Below are positions 54,211 to 62,797 of a stretch of DNA of 64,000 bases, in pieces (within the stretch, counting starts at the first letter, position 1; every line of letters begins with the position of its first letter). Under the pieces are notes generated by a model, which made no database searches, was not told the origin of the DNA, and was given only the letters and a program-made list of their open reading frames with translations. The DNA comes from Actinomyces trachealis (GTDB taxonomy: Bacteria > Actinomycetota > Actinomycetes > Actinomycetales > Actinomycetaceae): positions 2,418,001-2,482,000 of the forward strand of contig NZ_CP065027.1 of NCBI RefSeq assembly GCF_015711475.1, read 5' to 3'. The translations under genes were made by a program, and so were the position numbers.

Positions 54211-55376
54211 TGTCCCACCCATTGGCCGCGCTGTGGCACGCGGAGCCCCTGACTGCCCTGGGGCTGGCTATGGGCGTGGTTGGGATGGTGGTCGGGGTCG
54301 CGCTCGCACCCTCCGAGGGACCCTGGTGGCTGGGGTGGGTGATCTCCGGTGGTGGACTCGTCCTGCTCACCGCGATGCCTTGGCGTCCTCTGCCCGCTGC
54401 TGCCGCTTACCTCTTTGGGTGGGTCATCGTGCTTGCTCTTGTCCCCTCCCACGCCGGTGTCCTGCTAGTCACGAGCCTGGGTTTCCTGCTGCTTGTGAGT
54501 CGGCTCCTGCCGGTCGGTACGACGGCCATCCTCGCTGGTGTCTTCTACTCCACGCACCTGATAGAGGTGATTACGCTGCAAGCGGGGGAGAAGGTCTTTT
54601 TCACCAACCTGCTCTATGGGATCCTTGTGATTCCCGTGGGTGTGCTCTGGCGCAGGCGGGTGCAAGAGCGTCGGGTGGAGGGGGTGCGGGCCGCCGCACG
54701 CCTGGAAGCCATGCGCACCGACATCGCCCGCCAGATGCACGACCTAGTCGCCTACTCCATGTCCCACACCGCCCTACGCGCCCAACACGCCGCCCACAAC
54801 CCCAACCACACCCCCCAAGCCCGCACCGAGTTCGCCGCCATCGCCTCCAACGCCACCGACGCCCTCCACGAGCTACGCCTCCTCCTACGCACCCTGCGCC
54901 ACACCACCCCCACCACCCAAGACATCGCCACCACCACCGGACTAGGCGGCGTAGTAACCAACCTACCCGCCGCCATCCAAGCCATCGCCGACGACATCAC
55001 CGCCGCCGGATTCACCCTCACCTACCGCTGCCTAGGCAACACCACCCCCACCCGCCTACAAGCCACCACCATGTCCCGCGTAGCCCGCGAAATGGGCGCC
55101 AACATCATCCGCCACGCCGCCCCAAACGCCCCCGTCACCCTCACCCTCACCCTCAACCCCAACATCATCCGCCTAGTCACCACCAACAAGACCACCACCC
55201 ACAAAACCACCCACCTACCCACCAGCGGAACCGGCACCACCGGCATGCGCGAACACCTCGCACCCCTCAACGGCACCCTAACCACCCTCAACGAAAACAA
55301 CTCCTGGATCACCACCGCCACCATCCCCACCAACAACCAACCCACACCCCCCACCACCCCAAAAGAGGCACGATGA
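54189..55376 (+). CDS. NarL-type sensor histidine kinase
   Basis: 395 aa, GTG start with GGGGAGA upstream. Five to six membrane helices (about 20-155) without a large extracytoplasmic domain, then a HisKA_3 domain with His184 in ARQMHDLVAYSMS, and an ATPase domain (EMGANIIRHA N-box; GTGTTGMREHL G-box). Small intramembrane sensors of this type often watch an ABC exporter or a peptide. From about 54700 the coding strand becomes strongly A/C-rich, with CAA, CTA and GTA codons that are rare elsewhere here. Overlaps the response regulator (ATGA). Confidence 0.9.
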   Translation: MEADSRLMSHPLAALWHAEPLTALGLAMGVVGMVVGVALAPSEGPWWLGWVISGGGLVLLTAMPWRPLPAAAAYLFGWVIVLALVPSHAGVLLVTSLGFLLLVSRLLPVGTTAILAGVFYSTHLIEVITLQAGEKVFFTNLLYGILVIPVGVLWRRRVQERRVEGVRAAARLEAMRTDIARQMHDLVAYSMSHTALRAQHAAHNPNHTPQARTEFAAIASNATDALHELRLLLRTLRHTTPTTQDIATTTGLGGVVTNLPAAIQAIADDITAAGFTLTYRCLGNTTPTRLQATTMSRVAREMGANIIRHAAPNAPVTLTLTLNPNIIRLVTTNKTTTHKTTHLPTSGTGTTGMREHLAPLNGTLTTLNENNSWITTATIPTNNQPTPPTTPKEAR

Positions 55377-56053
55377 TTCACGTCGGTATCGCTGATGACG
55401 ACGCCCTCGTCCGCCTCGCGTTGTCGGACCTGCTGGCCACCACGGAGGATATTCGTGTGGCCTGGACCGCGCACGACGGCGTCGAGGCTCTCGAGCAGAT
55501 CCGGGACGAGCACACGACGCCGGTGCAGGTGGTCCTGCTGGACATCCAGATGCCCCGCATGGACGGGATCGCCCTGGCCGAGACCCTCCACGAGCAGCAC
55601 CGTGACCTTGCGATCCTGGTACTGACAACCTTCGTGGCTGACGCCGTACTAGAGCGGGCCCTGGCCGCCGGGGTCCGCGGTTTCATAGCCAAAGAGGACC
55701 CGATCGAGGAGCTAGCCGCCACCATCCGGCACGTCGCGGCGGGAAACATGGTGCTCTCGGCGACGTCCTCCGCGATCATCGGGGGAAGGCCGAATATCCC
55801 GACGTTCAACGTCTCCCCGACGGCCCAGCCCAGCCCCGCGCCAGGTGCCCTACCTCCGGGCGTGAGCCTCTCACCGCGCGAGCTGGAGGTCCTGGCACTC
55901 ATGGTTGAGGCCCTGTCAAACAAGCAGATCGCCCACCGCCTCCACCTGTCTGAGGCAACGGTCAAGACGCACGTGTCCACGCTAATAGCCAAGCTCGGCG
56001 TCCAGGACCGTGTGGGGGCGGTCGTCCACGCGCTGCGCAGCGGCCTGGTCTGA
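55373..56053 (+). CDS. NarL/FixJ-family response regulator
   Basis: 226 aa. Receiver domain with phosphoacceptor Asp57 (VVLLDIQMPRMDG), Asp8-10 acidic pocket and Lys in FIAKEDP; then a linker and a LuxR-type HTH (LSPRELEVLALMVEALSNKQIAHRLHLSEATVKTHVSTLIAKL). Partner of the preceding kinase. Likely targets are the adjacent ABC genes and possibly the short transcription unit just downstream. Confidence 0.95.
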   Translation: MIHVGIADDDALVRLALSDLLATTEDIRVAWTAHDGVEALEQIRDEHTTPVQVVLLDIQMPRMDGIALAETLHEQHRDLAILVLTTFVADAVLERALAAGVRGFIAKEDPIEELAATIRHVAAGNMVLSATSSAIIGGRPNIPTFNVSPTAQPSPAPGALPPGVSLSPRELEVLALMVEALSNKQIAHRLHLSEATVKTHVSTLIAKLGVQDRVGAVVHALRSGLV

Positions 56054-56083
56054 CCGGTCTGGCCAACCGATCTACCTTATCTG

Positions 56084-56112
56084 TTGATGCCGCACGCCGG
56101 GAAAGGTATTAT
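56084..56112 (+). promoter_or_regulatory. strong promoter of the short aromatic-rich transcription unit
   Basis: TTGATG (56084-56089), exactly 17 bases, TATTAT (56107-56112): the best sigma-70-like promoter in the window. Transcription should begin near 56119, 34 bases before ATG 56153. Confidence 0.75.
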
Positions 56113-56152
56113 TAGTTCCTGTCAGCGACGCTACACATTGAAAGGTCAACAC

Positions 56153-56218
56153 ATGCCCCGATTCTCATTCCTCCCTCTCTCCGGTAAGTTTCGTGCCTGG
56201 TGGGCCTTCTGGCTCTGA
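56153..56218 (+). CDS. 21-aa Trp/Phe-rich leader-type peptide
   Basis: ATG 56153 with GAAAGG eight bases upstream. The peptide has Phe at 4, 6, 13 and 19 and Trp at 16, 17 and 20, ending RAWWAFWL. Aromatic codon runs, a strong promoter, and downstream RNA structures recall amino-acid leader peptides (trpL/pheL); a WW-containing C-terminus also recalls short streptococcal pheromones. There is no downstream gene on this strand for 1.6 kb, so it is an orphan. Confidence 0.6.
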   Translation: MPRFSFLPLSGKFRAWWAFWL

Positions 56219-56267
56219 GGTAGACAAGAACTCTCACCGCAGCACTGAACCAGACCTGACCAACTGG

Positions 56268-56308
56268 GCCCCGCTGGTGCCCCACCATCTGGTGGAAGCA
56301 CGCGGGGC
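56268..56308. terminator. long hairpin ending the short unit and facing cycA
   Basis: GCCCCGC (56268-56274) pairs with GCGGGGC (56302-56308); inside it GTGC pairs with GCAC, and CCACCA (56282-56287) with TGGTGG (56290-56295). Upstream, ACCAGA (56249-56254) can instead pair with TCTGGT (56288-56293), an alternative fold that would break the inner stem. It may also end cycA transcription from the other side. Confidence 0.7.
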
Positions 56309-56361
56309 TCAGTGCGCGCTAGTTTCAAGGCCGCTCCAGCAGCCGGGAGCACCCGTGCGGT

Positions 56362-57825
56362 CTAGCGGGAGGAAGCGCCAGCCCGCCGCCCCAGGTGACG
56401 GGTATGCACCCACCAGGCCACCCCCAGCACCAGCAGCCACAGCGGTGAAGTCAGGACCGCCAGGCGCGTGTCCTCGGCCAGCGTCAGCGTCCAGGTCACG
56501 AAACCAAAGAACACCAGGCTCAGCCAGGCAGAGGCCCGCCCCCCGGGCACTTTGAAGGCACTGTGCGCGTGCCGCTCAGGCCGCAGCCGCCGGTAGCGCA
56601 GGTAGGAGGCCACGATCACGCACCACACCAGGATGAACAGCACGCTGGCTACCGTGGTTACGGCGGTGAAGGCCGCGATGATCGACTCAGAGACGTACAT
56701 CAACGGGATAGCGGTCAGCAGGCCCGCACAGGTCACCAGCAGCGCCCAACCAGGCACTGCCCGGGCGGTGAGCCGCCTGAAGGCCTTGGGGCCCTGCCCG
56801 GCCCAGGCCAGCCCGTAGAGCATCCTGGAGGTGGAGTAGATGCCAGAGTTGGCGGAGGAAGCCGCCGCCGTCAGCACCACAAAGTTGACCATCCCGGCCG
56901 CCACCCCCAGGCCGGCCAGGGAGAACATGGCCACGAATGGGCTGTTCTCGGGGGAGACCTCCCGCCAGGGGGTGACCATCATAATGGCCGCGAGCGCCCC
57001 CAGGTAGAAGATCACGATCCGCATGGGGATCGCGTTGATGGCCTTGGGCAGGGTGACCTCCGGGTCCTTGGCCTCGGCTGCCGCGGTGCCGATCAGCTCG
57101 GTCCCCACGAAGGCGAACACGGCGATCTGGAAGGCCCCGGCGAAGCCGTGGAAGCCGTTGGGGAATAGCCCACCGTCGCGCCACAGGTTGGAGACGGCGG
57201 CGTGGGAGCCGTTGGGGGCGGTAAAGCCGGTGAGCACCATGGTCACGCCCATCACCATCAGCGCGATGATCGCCACGATCTTGATGATCGAGAACCAGAA
57301 CTCGATCTCCCCGAAGGCTTTGACGGTGGTGAGGTTCAGTCCGAGCAGCAGGAGCACCGTGACCACAGGCGGGATCCACAGGGGGATGTCGGGCAGCCAG
57401 AACTGCACGTACCCGGTTATGACCACCACCTCGGCGATCGCGGTGACCAGCCAGCAGAAGTAGTAGGTCCATCCGGTCATGAATCCGGCCCAGGGTCCTA
57501 TCAGGTCGGTGGCCACGTCAGCGAAAGACTTGTAGCGCAGGTCGGACAGCAGCACCTCACCGAGGGCGCGCATCACGAAGAACAGGAACAGGCCGATGAT
57601 CGCGTAGACGAGCAGCACCCCAGGCCCGGCCAGGTAGATGGTCTTGCCGGAGCCCATGAACAGGCCGGTGCCGATGGCCCCGCCGATGGCGATCAGCTGG
57701 ACGTGCCGGTTGGTCAGACGGCGTTGCAGGCCTTCGTCCTCTATCCCGGTCACGAGCTGGTCGACGGCGTCGGGGGCGGCCGGGTTCACGGGGTGGTCAG
57801 GGATCTCGTGGCTAGGCCGGTTCAT
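56362..57825 (-). CDS. cycA: D-serine/D-alanine/glycine transporter
   Basis: 487 aa from ATG 57825, with GAGGAG six bases upstream. APC-superfamily permease, 12 helices. The opening TNRHVQLIAIGGAIGTGLFMGSG is general to the family, but YKSFADVATDLIGPWAGFMTGWTYYFCW, ATVK/TTVKAFGEIEFWFSIIKIVAI and VGTELIGTAAAEAKDPEVTLPKAIN follow E. coli CycA very closely. Imports glycine and small D-amino acids. Divergent from the DUF2079 gene. Confidence 0.9.
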   Translation of the reverse strand: MNRPSHEIPDHPVNPAAPDAVDQLVTGIEDEGLQRRLTNRHVQLIAIGGAIGTGLFMGSGKTIYLAGPGVLLVYAIIGLFLFFVMRALGEVLLSDLRYKSFADVATDLIGPWAGFMTGWTYYFCWLVTAIAEVVVITGYVQFWLPDIPLWIPPVVTVLLLLGLNLTTVKAFGEIEFWFSIIKIVAIIALMVMGVTMVLTGFTAPNGSHAAVSNLWRDGGLFPNGFHGFAGAFQIAVFAFVGTELIGTAAAEAKDPEVTLPKAINAIPMRIVIFYLGALAAIMMVTPWREVSPENSPFVAMFSLAGLGVAAGMVNFVVLTAAASSANSGIYSTSRMLYGLAWAGQGPKAFRRLTARAVPGWALLVTCAGLLTAIPLMYVSESIIAAFTAVTTVASVLFILVWCVIVASYLRYRRLRPERHAHSAFKVPGGRASAWLSLVFFGFVTWTLTLAEDTRLAVLTSPLWLLVLGVAWWVHTRHLGRRAGASSR

Positions 57826-57908
57826 CTGCCGCTCCTCACGTTGTTCGCGCCATAGACTACGACGCCCCCACGGGGCATGTGCGACCACTGGACGGTACGC
57901 TCACGGGG

Positions 57909-59438
57909 ATGTCTACTCCGCCTGCACCAGCTCCGCCTCTGACGGGCCGGTTGTGTCCCGCATCCCTTCGCCTCAAGCTAACCGGTTCCAGGGCCGTGCT
58001 CCCGGCCCTGGTGGTGCTGGTGGGCTTTGTAGCTATGGCCACCTACGCCGTCGCCCAGTGGCGGGCGCTGGCGGCGCCGAGCTGGGACCTGGCGATCTTC
58101 ACGCAGCTGGCCAAGGCCTACGCGAGCTTCCAAGCGCCAATAGTGCCCATCAAGGGTGAGGGCTACAACCTGCTGGGGGACCACTTCCACCCACTGCTGG
58201 TGCTGCTGGCCATCCCGTACTGGATCCACCCCTCGGGCCTGAGCCTGTTGATTACGCAGGCCTTCTTGTTGGCTGTCTCTGCCTGGCCGATCACCCGTTT
58301 GGCGGTGCACTTGACTGGCCGCTGGGCGGGCACGGCCCTGGGCCTGGCTTACGTGCTGTCCTGGGGATTCCAGGGTGCGGTTGAGGCCCAGTTCCATGAG
58401 ATTGCTTTTGCGGTACCGCTGCTGGCCTTCTCCTCGGTGGCTTTTGTGCAGCGCCGGTGGGTGGCGTGTGCGGTATGGGCGGCGCCCTTGGTGCTGATCA
58501 AGGAGGACATGGGCCTGGTGCTGCTTATGGTGGGCCTGGCGATCGCTTTGCGTGGCCGTTACCCGGGCGGCAACCATGCGTCTGACCCCAAGACGGTCCG
58601 TCTGGGCTTAATCACGGCGATTTGTGGCATGTTGGTCTTCCTGGTGACAGTGCTGGTGCTGCTTCCGGCAATGAATCCTGACGGTGTGTGGGCCTATGGT
58701 TTGAACACGGATGACCCGGGCCGTGCCGAACGGTTAGGGATCCTGGGTAGCTTCCTGCAGCCTGTGAATAAGAAGTTGGCGACGGTGGCGGTGCTGGTTG
58801 TGGCAGCTGGGGTCATTGGCCTGGCCTCACCGTGGATGCTGCTGGTGTTGCCCACTATCGCCTGGCGTTTCCTGGGGAGTGTGGAGTTCTACTGGGACTG
58901 GCAGCACTGGCACTACAACGCGGTGCTGGTGCCGGTGGCTTTTGGTGCACTGCTGGATGTGCTGGTGCGGCTACGTGAGCGTTCTCGGCCGGAGGCGGTG
59001 GTGCCTACATGGTCGCGGCGGGCTTTATCTTTGGCGCGTCCGTGGATGCGGGTGGTGGTAGTGACGGCGATGGCACTGCCGTTAGTTGGTGCGGTCTGGA
59101 CAGCCAAGGATCTGCCTTTGTGGGGTGCGGCCCACGGCCGTTTGGAGGCCTCACCGGAACGGGTCTCGGCCGCGCAGCAGATCATTGCGGCGGTCCCGGA
59201 GGGGGCTACTGTCTCCAGCGATCTGACGCTCTTGGCCCGCCTGGTACCAAAAGCTACGGTCTATTGGGTGGGGACAACCCCGGGGGATACGGACTACGTG
59301 CTGGTGGACACGCGCGGCGCTGGCTGGTCGGCTCGGCCCAATGCGGAGACCTTCGGGGAGGGGGCCTCCAAGACGGGTGCCAGGTACAGGACGGTCCTCA
59401 GTGTTGAGGGTTTTGAGCTGGCCCAGCGTGAGAGTTGA
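57909..59438 (+). CDS. DUF2079 membrane protein
   Basis: 509 aa from ATG 57909. About nine to ten membrane helices with SWDLAIFTQLAKAY, GDHFHPLLVLLAIPYW and the VEFYWDWQHWHYNAVLVPVAF block, the DUF2079 pattern (GT-C-like architecture). A C-terminal soluble part has ISSDLTLLARL-like sequence. Probably an envelope glycosyltransferase-like protein, activity unproven. Its last 11 bases overlap the fluC remnant. Confidence 0.88.
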   Translation: MSTPPAPAPPLTGRLCPASLRLKLTGSRAVLPALVVLVGFVAMATYAVAQWRALAAPSWDLAIFTQLAKAYASFQAPIVPIKGEGYNLLGDHFHPLLVLLAIPYWIHPSGLSLLITQAFLLAVSAWPITRLAVHLTGRWAGTALGLAYVLSWGFQGAVEAQFHEIAFAVPLLAFSSVAFVQRRWVACAVWAAPLVLIKEDMGLVLLMVGLAIALRGRYPGGNHASDPKTVRLGLITAICGMLVFLVTVLVLLPAMNPDGVWAYGLNTDDPGRAERLGILGSFLQPVNKKLATVAVLVVAAGVIGLASPWMLLVLPTIAWRFLGSVEFYWDWQHWHYNAVLVPVAFGALLDVLVRLRERSRPEAVVPTWSRRALSLARPWMRVVVVTAMALPLVGAVWTAKDLPLWGAAHGRLEASPERVSAAQQIIAAVPEGATVSSDLTLLARLVPKATVYWVGTTPGDTDYVLVDTRGAGWSARPNAETFGEGASKTGARYRTVLSVEGFELAQRES

Positions 59439-59674
59439 GGCGCGGTCCCTGGCCCTAGTGGCTGCGGGCGGGGCGGCTGGGGTGGGACTGCGGGTGCTGC
59501 TGGGTACTGGCCTCCTGGGCGGCTACTCGACCTTCTCCACCGCCTGCGTGGAGGGGGGCACGCTTGGCGCTGGAACGCAGCTGGGGGCCGCAGCTGCTCC
59601 ACGCCCTGTTGTTGACGCTGGGCACGCTCACGGCGGCCTGGGTCGGACTGCGCCTGGGGGCGGCCTGCTGCTGA
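59428..59674 (+). pseudogene. fluC: fluC (crcB) fluoride channel remnant
   Basis: GTG 59428 begins LALVAAGGAAGVGLR, the FluC N-terminus, which jumps directly to VLLGTGLLGGYSTFSTACVE, the central channel signature; about 50 residues normally between them are missing. After that a frame change near 59556 is needed to read LALERSWGPQLLHALLLTLG ... WVGLRLGAACC, the normal FluC end. So an internal deletion plus a frameshift. Confidence 0.75.
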
Positions 59675-59804
59675 GACACACCGCGCCCGACCGAGCCGCT
59701 AAAGGCCACAGTCATAACGTACGGAGCCTCCTCCCCATTGCGTTACCCGTACGGCAGGCGGAGACTCTGGGCTGACCCCACTTCAGAAAGCGAACCCGCC
59801 GGAA

Positions 59805-60317
59805 ATGACCTTGTTTTCATGGTGCTGTGCCATCGGCTGTGGCCTGCTGCTGCTGTCGCTGATCCTGGACGGCATGTTCGACGGTGTGCTAGACGGCGTG
59901 TTTGACGGCCTAGACAACAGTTTCTTTGACGGCGCGCTGCCCGTAACCTCCATGTCTGTTGGTGTCTTTGGCGCCATGGGCATGCTGGTGCAAGCGCTTC
60001 TGGGCCGCGAGGTGGGCACGGCGGTGGCCTTTGGGGTGCCGCTGGTGGCGGGGCTGCTGGCTGGTTGGGTCACCCGCTCGGTGTGGCGGCGCTTCAAGCG
60101 GGCTATGCCGCGCAACGCCGTCGCCCCGGAGGTGGAAGAGCTGGTGGGCTCACATGTGCGTATCCAGTGGTGGCGTGAAGGCCGTGGTGAGGTCTCCGCG
60201 ATCGTGCGCGGCCACCAGTTGACCTTGTTGGCCACCTCCGGCGAGCCCTTGCGGGCCGGGGCTGACGTCATCGTGCTGGACGCCAAGGACGGCATCTTGC
60301 AAGTCACTGCGCTATAA
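59805..60317 (+). CDS. NfeD-like membrane protein
   Basis: 170 aa. Two or three hydrophobic segments and a C-terminal OB-fold-like domain (ELVGSHVRIQWWREGRGEVSAIVRG ... LRAGADVIVLD), as in short NfeD proteins that partner flotillins. Between the first two helices is a repetitive acidic stretch, FDGVLDGVFDGLDN. Followed 57 bases later by the flotillin gene. Confidence 0.8.
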   Translation: MTLFSWCCAIGCGLLLLSLILDGMFDGVLDGVFDGLDNSFFDGALPVTSMSVGVFGAMGMLVQALLGREVGTAVAFGVPLVAGLLAGWVTRSVWRRFKRAMPRNAVAPEVEELVGSHVRIQWWREGRGEVSAIVRGHQLTLLATSGEPLRAGADVIVLDAKDGILQVTAL

Positions 60318-60374
60318 CCTCCCGGGCGGCGCTCCAACTCATCCTTCGAATCCCCTAGCTAACTAAGGAGAATC

Positions 60375-61784
60375 ATGCCATTTGGTGCAATGGTGGCCAT
60401 TGGCGCGGTGCTTGTGCTTGCGGTGCTGGTCATGCTGTACATGCTCTCGCGCGTCGTCGTGGTGCCCTCCAATCTAACCGGTCTGATCTCGGGTTCCGCG
60501 CGCAACGGCGAGGTCAAGATCATCCGGCCTGGTGGGCGCGATTTCGTACTGCCCATAATCCAGTCCATCCAGTACCTGCCGTTCACGCAGAACACCATCG
60601 GCTTCCAGGTCACCGCTGAGGACCAGAACAAGATCCACGTGAATGTCTCCGCTGTGGCCGCCGTGAAGGTTGGTGATACCGACGAGCAGGTGCGGGCCGC
60701 CGCCAAGCGTTTCCTGGGCAAACCCAACACGGACCAGGCCATCGCCGACTCTGCCCGTGATGCCCTGATCGGCTCCCTGCGCTCGATCATCGGCCACATG
60801 ACGGTCACCGAACTCATCTCTGACCGTGACGCCCTACAGCAGAACGTCTTTGACGACGCCAAGTCGATCCTGGCCAACATGGGCATGGAGATCGACATGC
60901 TGCAGATCTCAGAGATCACCGACGACGGCGGCTACATCGAGTCCCTGGGCGTGCCAGAGCAGCAGCGCGTGGAGAAGGACGCCCGCATCGCCCGCGCCAA
61001 CGCTGAACGTGAGGCCAAGGACGCGGAGGTCACCTCCCGCCAACAGATTGCCGAGCGCGAACGCGACCTGGCGCTGCGTCAGGCCCAGTTGCAGGCGGAG
61101 ACGGATAAGGCCCAGGCTGAGGCTGATTCTTCCGGCCCGCTGGCCCGTGCCGCCAAGGAACGTGAGATCGCGATCATCGCGCAGGAGGCCGCTGAGGTCA
61201 AGGCTTCCTTGACTGAACGCGAACTGGACTCCACCGTCCGCAAGCCCGCCGACGCCGCCCGCTACCAACGCGAGCAGGAGGCTGAGGCCGCCAAGGCAGA
61301 GGCCATCCGCCGCGCGGAGGCTGAGGCTGAGCGCACCCGCCTGGACGCTGAGGCCCAGGCCCAAGCCACCGTGGCCCGCGCGGAGGCTGAGGCCCGCGCC
61401 ACCGCCGCCCGCGCCAAAGCGGAAGCTGAGGCCATCGCCGCCAAGGGTCGCGCGGAGGCTGAGGCCGTGCGTGCAGCCGGTGAAGCTGAGGCCAAGGCCA
61501 TGAGCGACAAGGCTGATGCCCTGGCCAAGTATGGTCAGGCCGCCACCCAGCAGATGATTTTGGACAAGGCTCCGGAGATCGCCCGCGCCCTAGCTGAGCC
61601 GCTCGCTTCGGTCAAGGACCTGTCCATCATCTCCACCGACGGTGCCTCCGCCCTGCCGCGTGCTGTAGCTAGCAACGTGGAGCAGCTTGACGCCGTCATG
61701 CGGTCCCTGACCGGGGCGAGCCTGTCCGGCATGTTGTCTAGGCTCACGGCGGCCGCTGCTCCGGAGGATGAAGGCCCCCGCTGA
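60375..61784 (+). CDS. floT: flotillin-like SPFH-domain protein
   Basis: 469 aa, TAAGGAG upstream. N-terminal membrane anchor (8-28), SPFH domain (about 30-200, with GGRDFVLPIIQSIQYLP and TELISDRDALQQ), then a long Ala/Glu coiled coil (about 205-385) with EAEAxA repeats and a conserved C-terminus LAKYGQAATQQMILDKAPEIA. Scaffold of functional membrane microdomains; pairs with the upstream NfeD. Confidence 0.92.
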   Translation: MPFGAMVAIGAVLVLAVLVMLYMLSRVVVVPSNLTGLISGSARNGEVKIIRPGGRDFVLPIIQSIQYLPFTQNTIGFQVTAEDQNKIHVNVSAVAAVKVGDTDEQVRAAAKRFLGKPNTDQAIADSARDALIGSLRSIIGHMTVTELISDRDALQQNVFDDAKSILANMGMEIDMLQISEITDDGGYIESLGVPEQQRVEKDARIARANAEREAKDAEVTSRQQIAERERDLALRQAQLQAETDKAQAEADSSGPLARAAKEREIAIIAQEAAEVKASLTERELDSTVRKPADAARYQREQEAEAAKAEAIRRAEAEAERTRLDAEAQAQATVARAEAEARATAARAKAEAEAIAAKGRAEAEAVRAAGEAEAKAMSDKADALAKYGQAATQQMILDKAPEIARALAEPLASVKDLSIISTDGASALPRAVASNVEQLDAVMRSLTGASLSGMLSRLTAAAAPEDEGPR

Positions 61785-61852
61785 GGTGGTGTAACAGGCA
61801 CCGGCCTGAGCCAGGTGCTTGCGTAGGAGCGGAGGTCTGAGAGGATGCGGTC

Positions 61853-62782
61853 ATGCCGACCGATTCCCCGAAGACCTCCGCTCCCACTGTGAACAAAGAT
61901 CATGACACTGAGCGCACCCCCCATAGCACCGTCGCTAACCAGGCAGGCATGTCTGCTACCGCGACTACCCAACGTCCACGCAACCCCGCCGTCATCCTGC
62001 TGCTGGTGCTGATTGCGGTGCTGCTGGCCGTGATTGCCGCTCTCTTGTTCTCCCGGCCGGGGATGGGTGGCAATGCCTCACCGATGCCTGGGGTCAATGA
62101 CACGGCGGCGTCGGCGGCCCCCCAAGCAGGCCAGCAGAACGGCGAGCAGGCAGGGCAGGGCGGCCAGCAGGCGCAGGCCACTGAGACAGCGGCCCCTGAC
62201 GCCACCGACCAGCAGATCCTGAATGTCATGCACCAGGAGGTCAAGCGGGATCCCGCTGACGGTCAGGCTAAGGGCAAGGTGGATGCGCCGGTGGTGCTGG
62301 TCTTGTACTCGGACTTCGCCTGCCCCTATTGCACAATCTTTGCCCAGAAGATCCAGCCGGAGCTCAAGGACCTGGTGGACAACGGCACACTGCGGATCGA
62401 GTGGCGCGACCTGGCGCAGATCACCGCGACCTCCCCGCTGGCCGCCCAAGCTGGTTTGGCGGCGGCAGCCCAAGGCAAGTTCTGGGAGTTCCACGACGCC
62501 GTCTACGCGGCAGCCAACCCGAAAGACCACCCGAGCTACTCGGAGGAGTCCCTGGTGGGCTTTGCGACGCAGGCGGGAGTGCCGGACCTGGAGGCTTTCA
62601 AAACCAAGATGAACGAGCCTGAAACCAAGGCGGCGGTGGAACAGGCTAAACAACACGCCTACTCGATCAGTATCCAGGGCACGCCCTTCATGATCATCAA
62701 CAACACCTATATCAGCGGTTACAAGGACGCCGCCTATGTGCGGGCCACGGTCCTGGACCAGGCCACCAAGGCAGGCCATTGA
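61853..62782 (+). CDS. membrane-anchored DsbA-like thiol-disulfide oxidoreductase
   Basis: 309 aa. A 45-residue polar N-terminus, one membrane helix (46-66), a Gln/Ala-rich linker, then a thioredoxin-fold DsbA domain with active site CPYC (Cys157, Cys160) in LYSDFACPYC and the cis-Pro loop IQGTPFMIIN. Acts outside the membrane on exported proteins. Fifteen bases before the CcdA-like gene, its probable redox partner. Confidence 0.92.
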   Translation: MPTDSPKTSAPTVNKDHDTERTPHSTVANQAGMSATATTQRPRNPAVILLLVLIAVLLAVIAALLFSRPGMGGNASPMPGVNDTAASAAPQAGQQNGEQAGQGGQQAQATETAAPDATDQQILNVMHQEVKRDPADGQAKGKVDAPVVLVLYSDFACPYCTIFAQKIQPELKDLVDNGTLRIEWRDLAQITATSPLAAQAGLAAAAQGKFWEFHDAVYAAANPKDHPSYSEESLVGFATQAGVPDLEAFKTKMNEPETKAAVEQAKQHAYSISIQGTPFMIINNTYISGYKDAAYVRATVLDQATKAGH

Positions 62783-62797
62783 AGCACGTAGGGCACT

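Noticed and set aside
54233..55372. Very long Arg/His/Pro frame fused upstream of the response regulator
   Set aside because: It is a shifted frame of the histidine-kinase gene created by A/C-rich sequence; the regulator starts at 55373.
60340..60360. TTCGAATCCC resembling a tRNA T-loop
   Set aside because: No acceptor, D or anticodon arms around it; lies in a 57-base gap before the flotillin gene.
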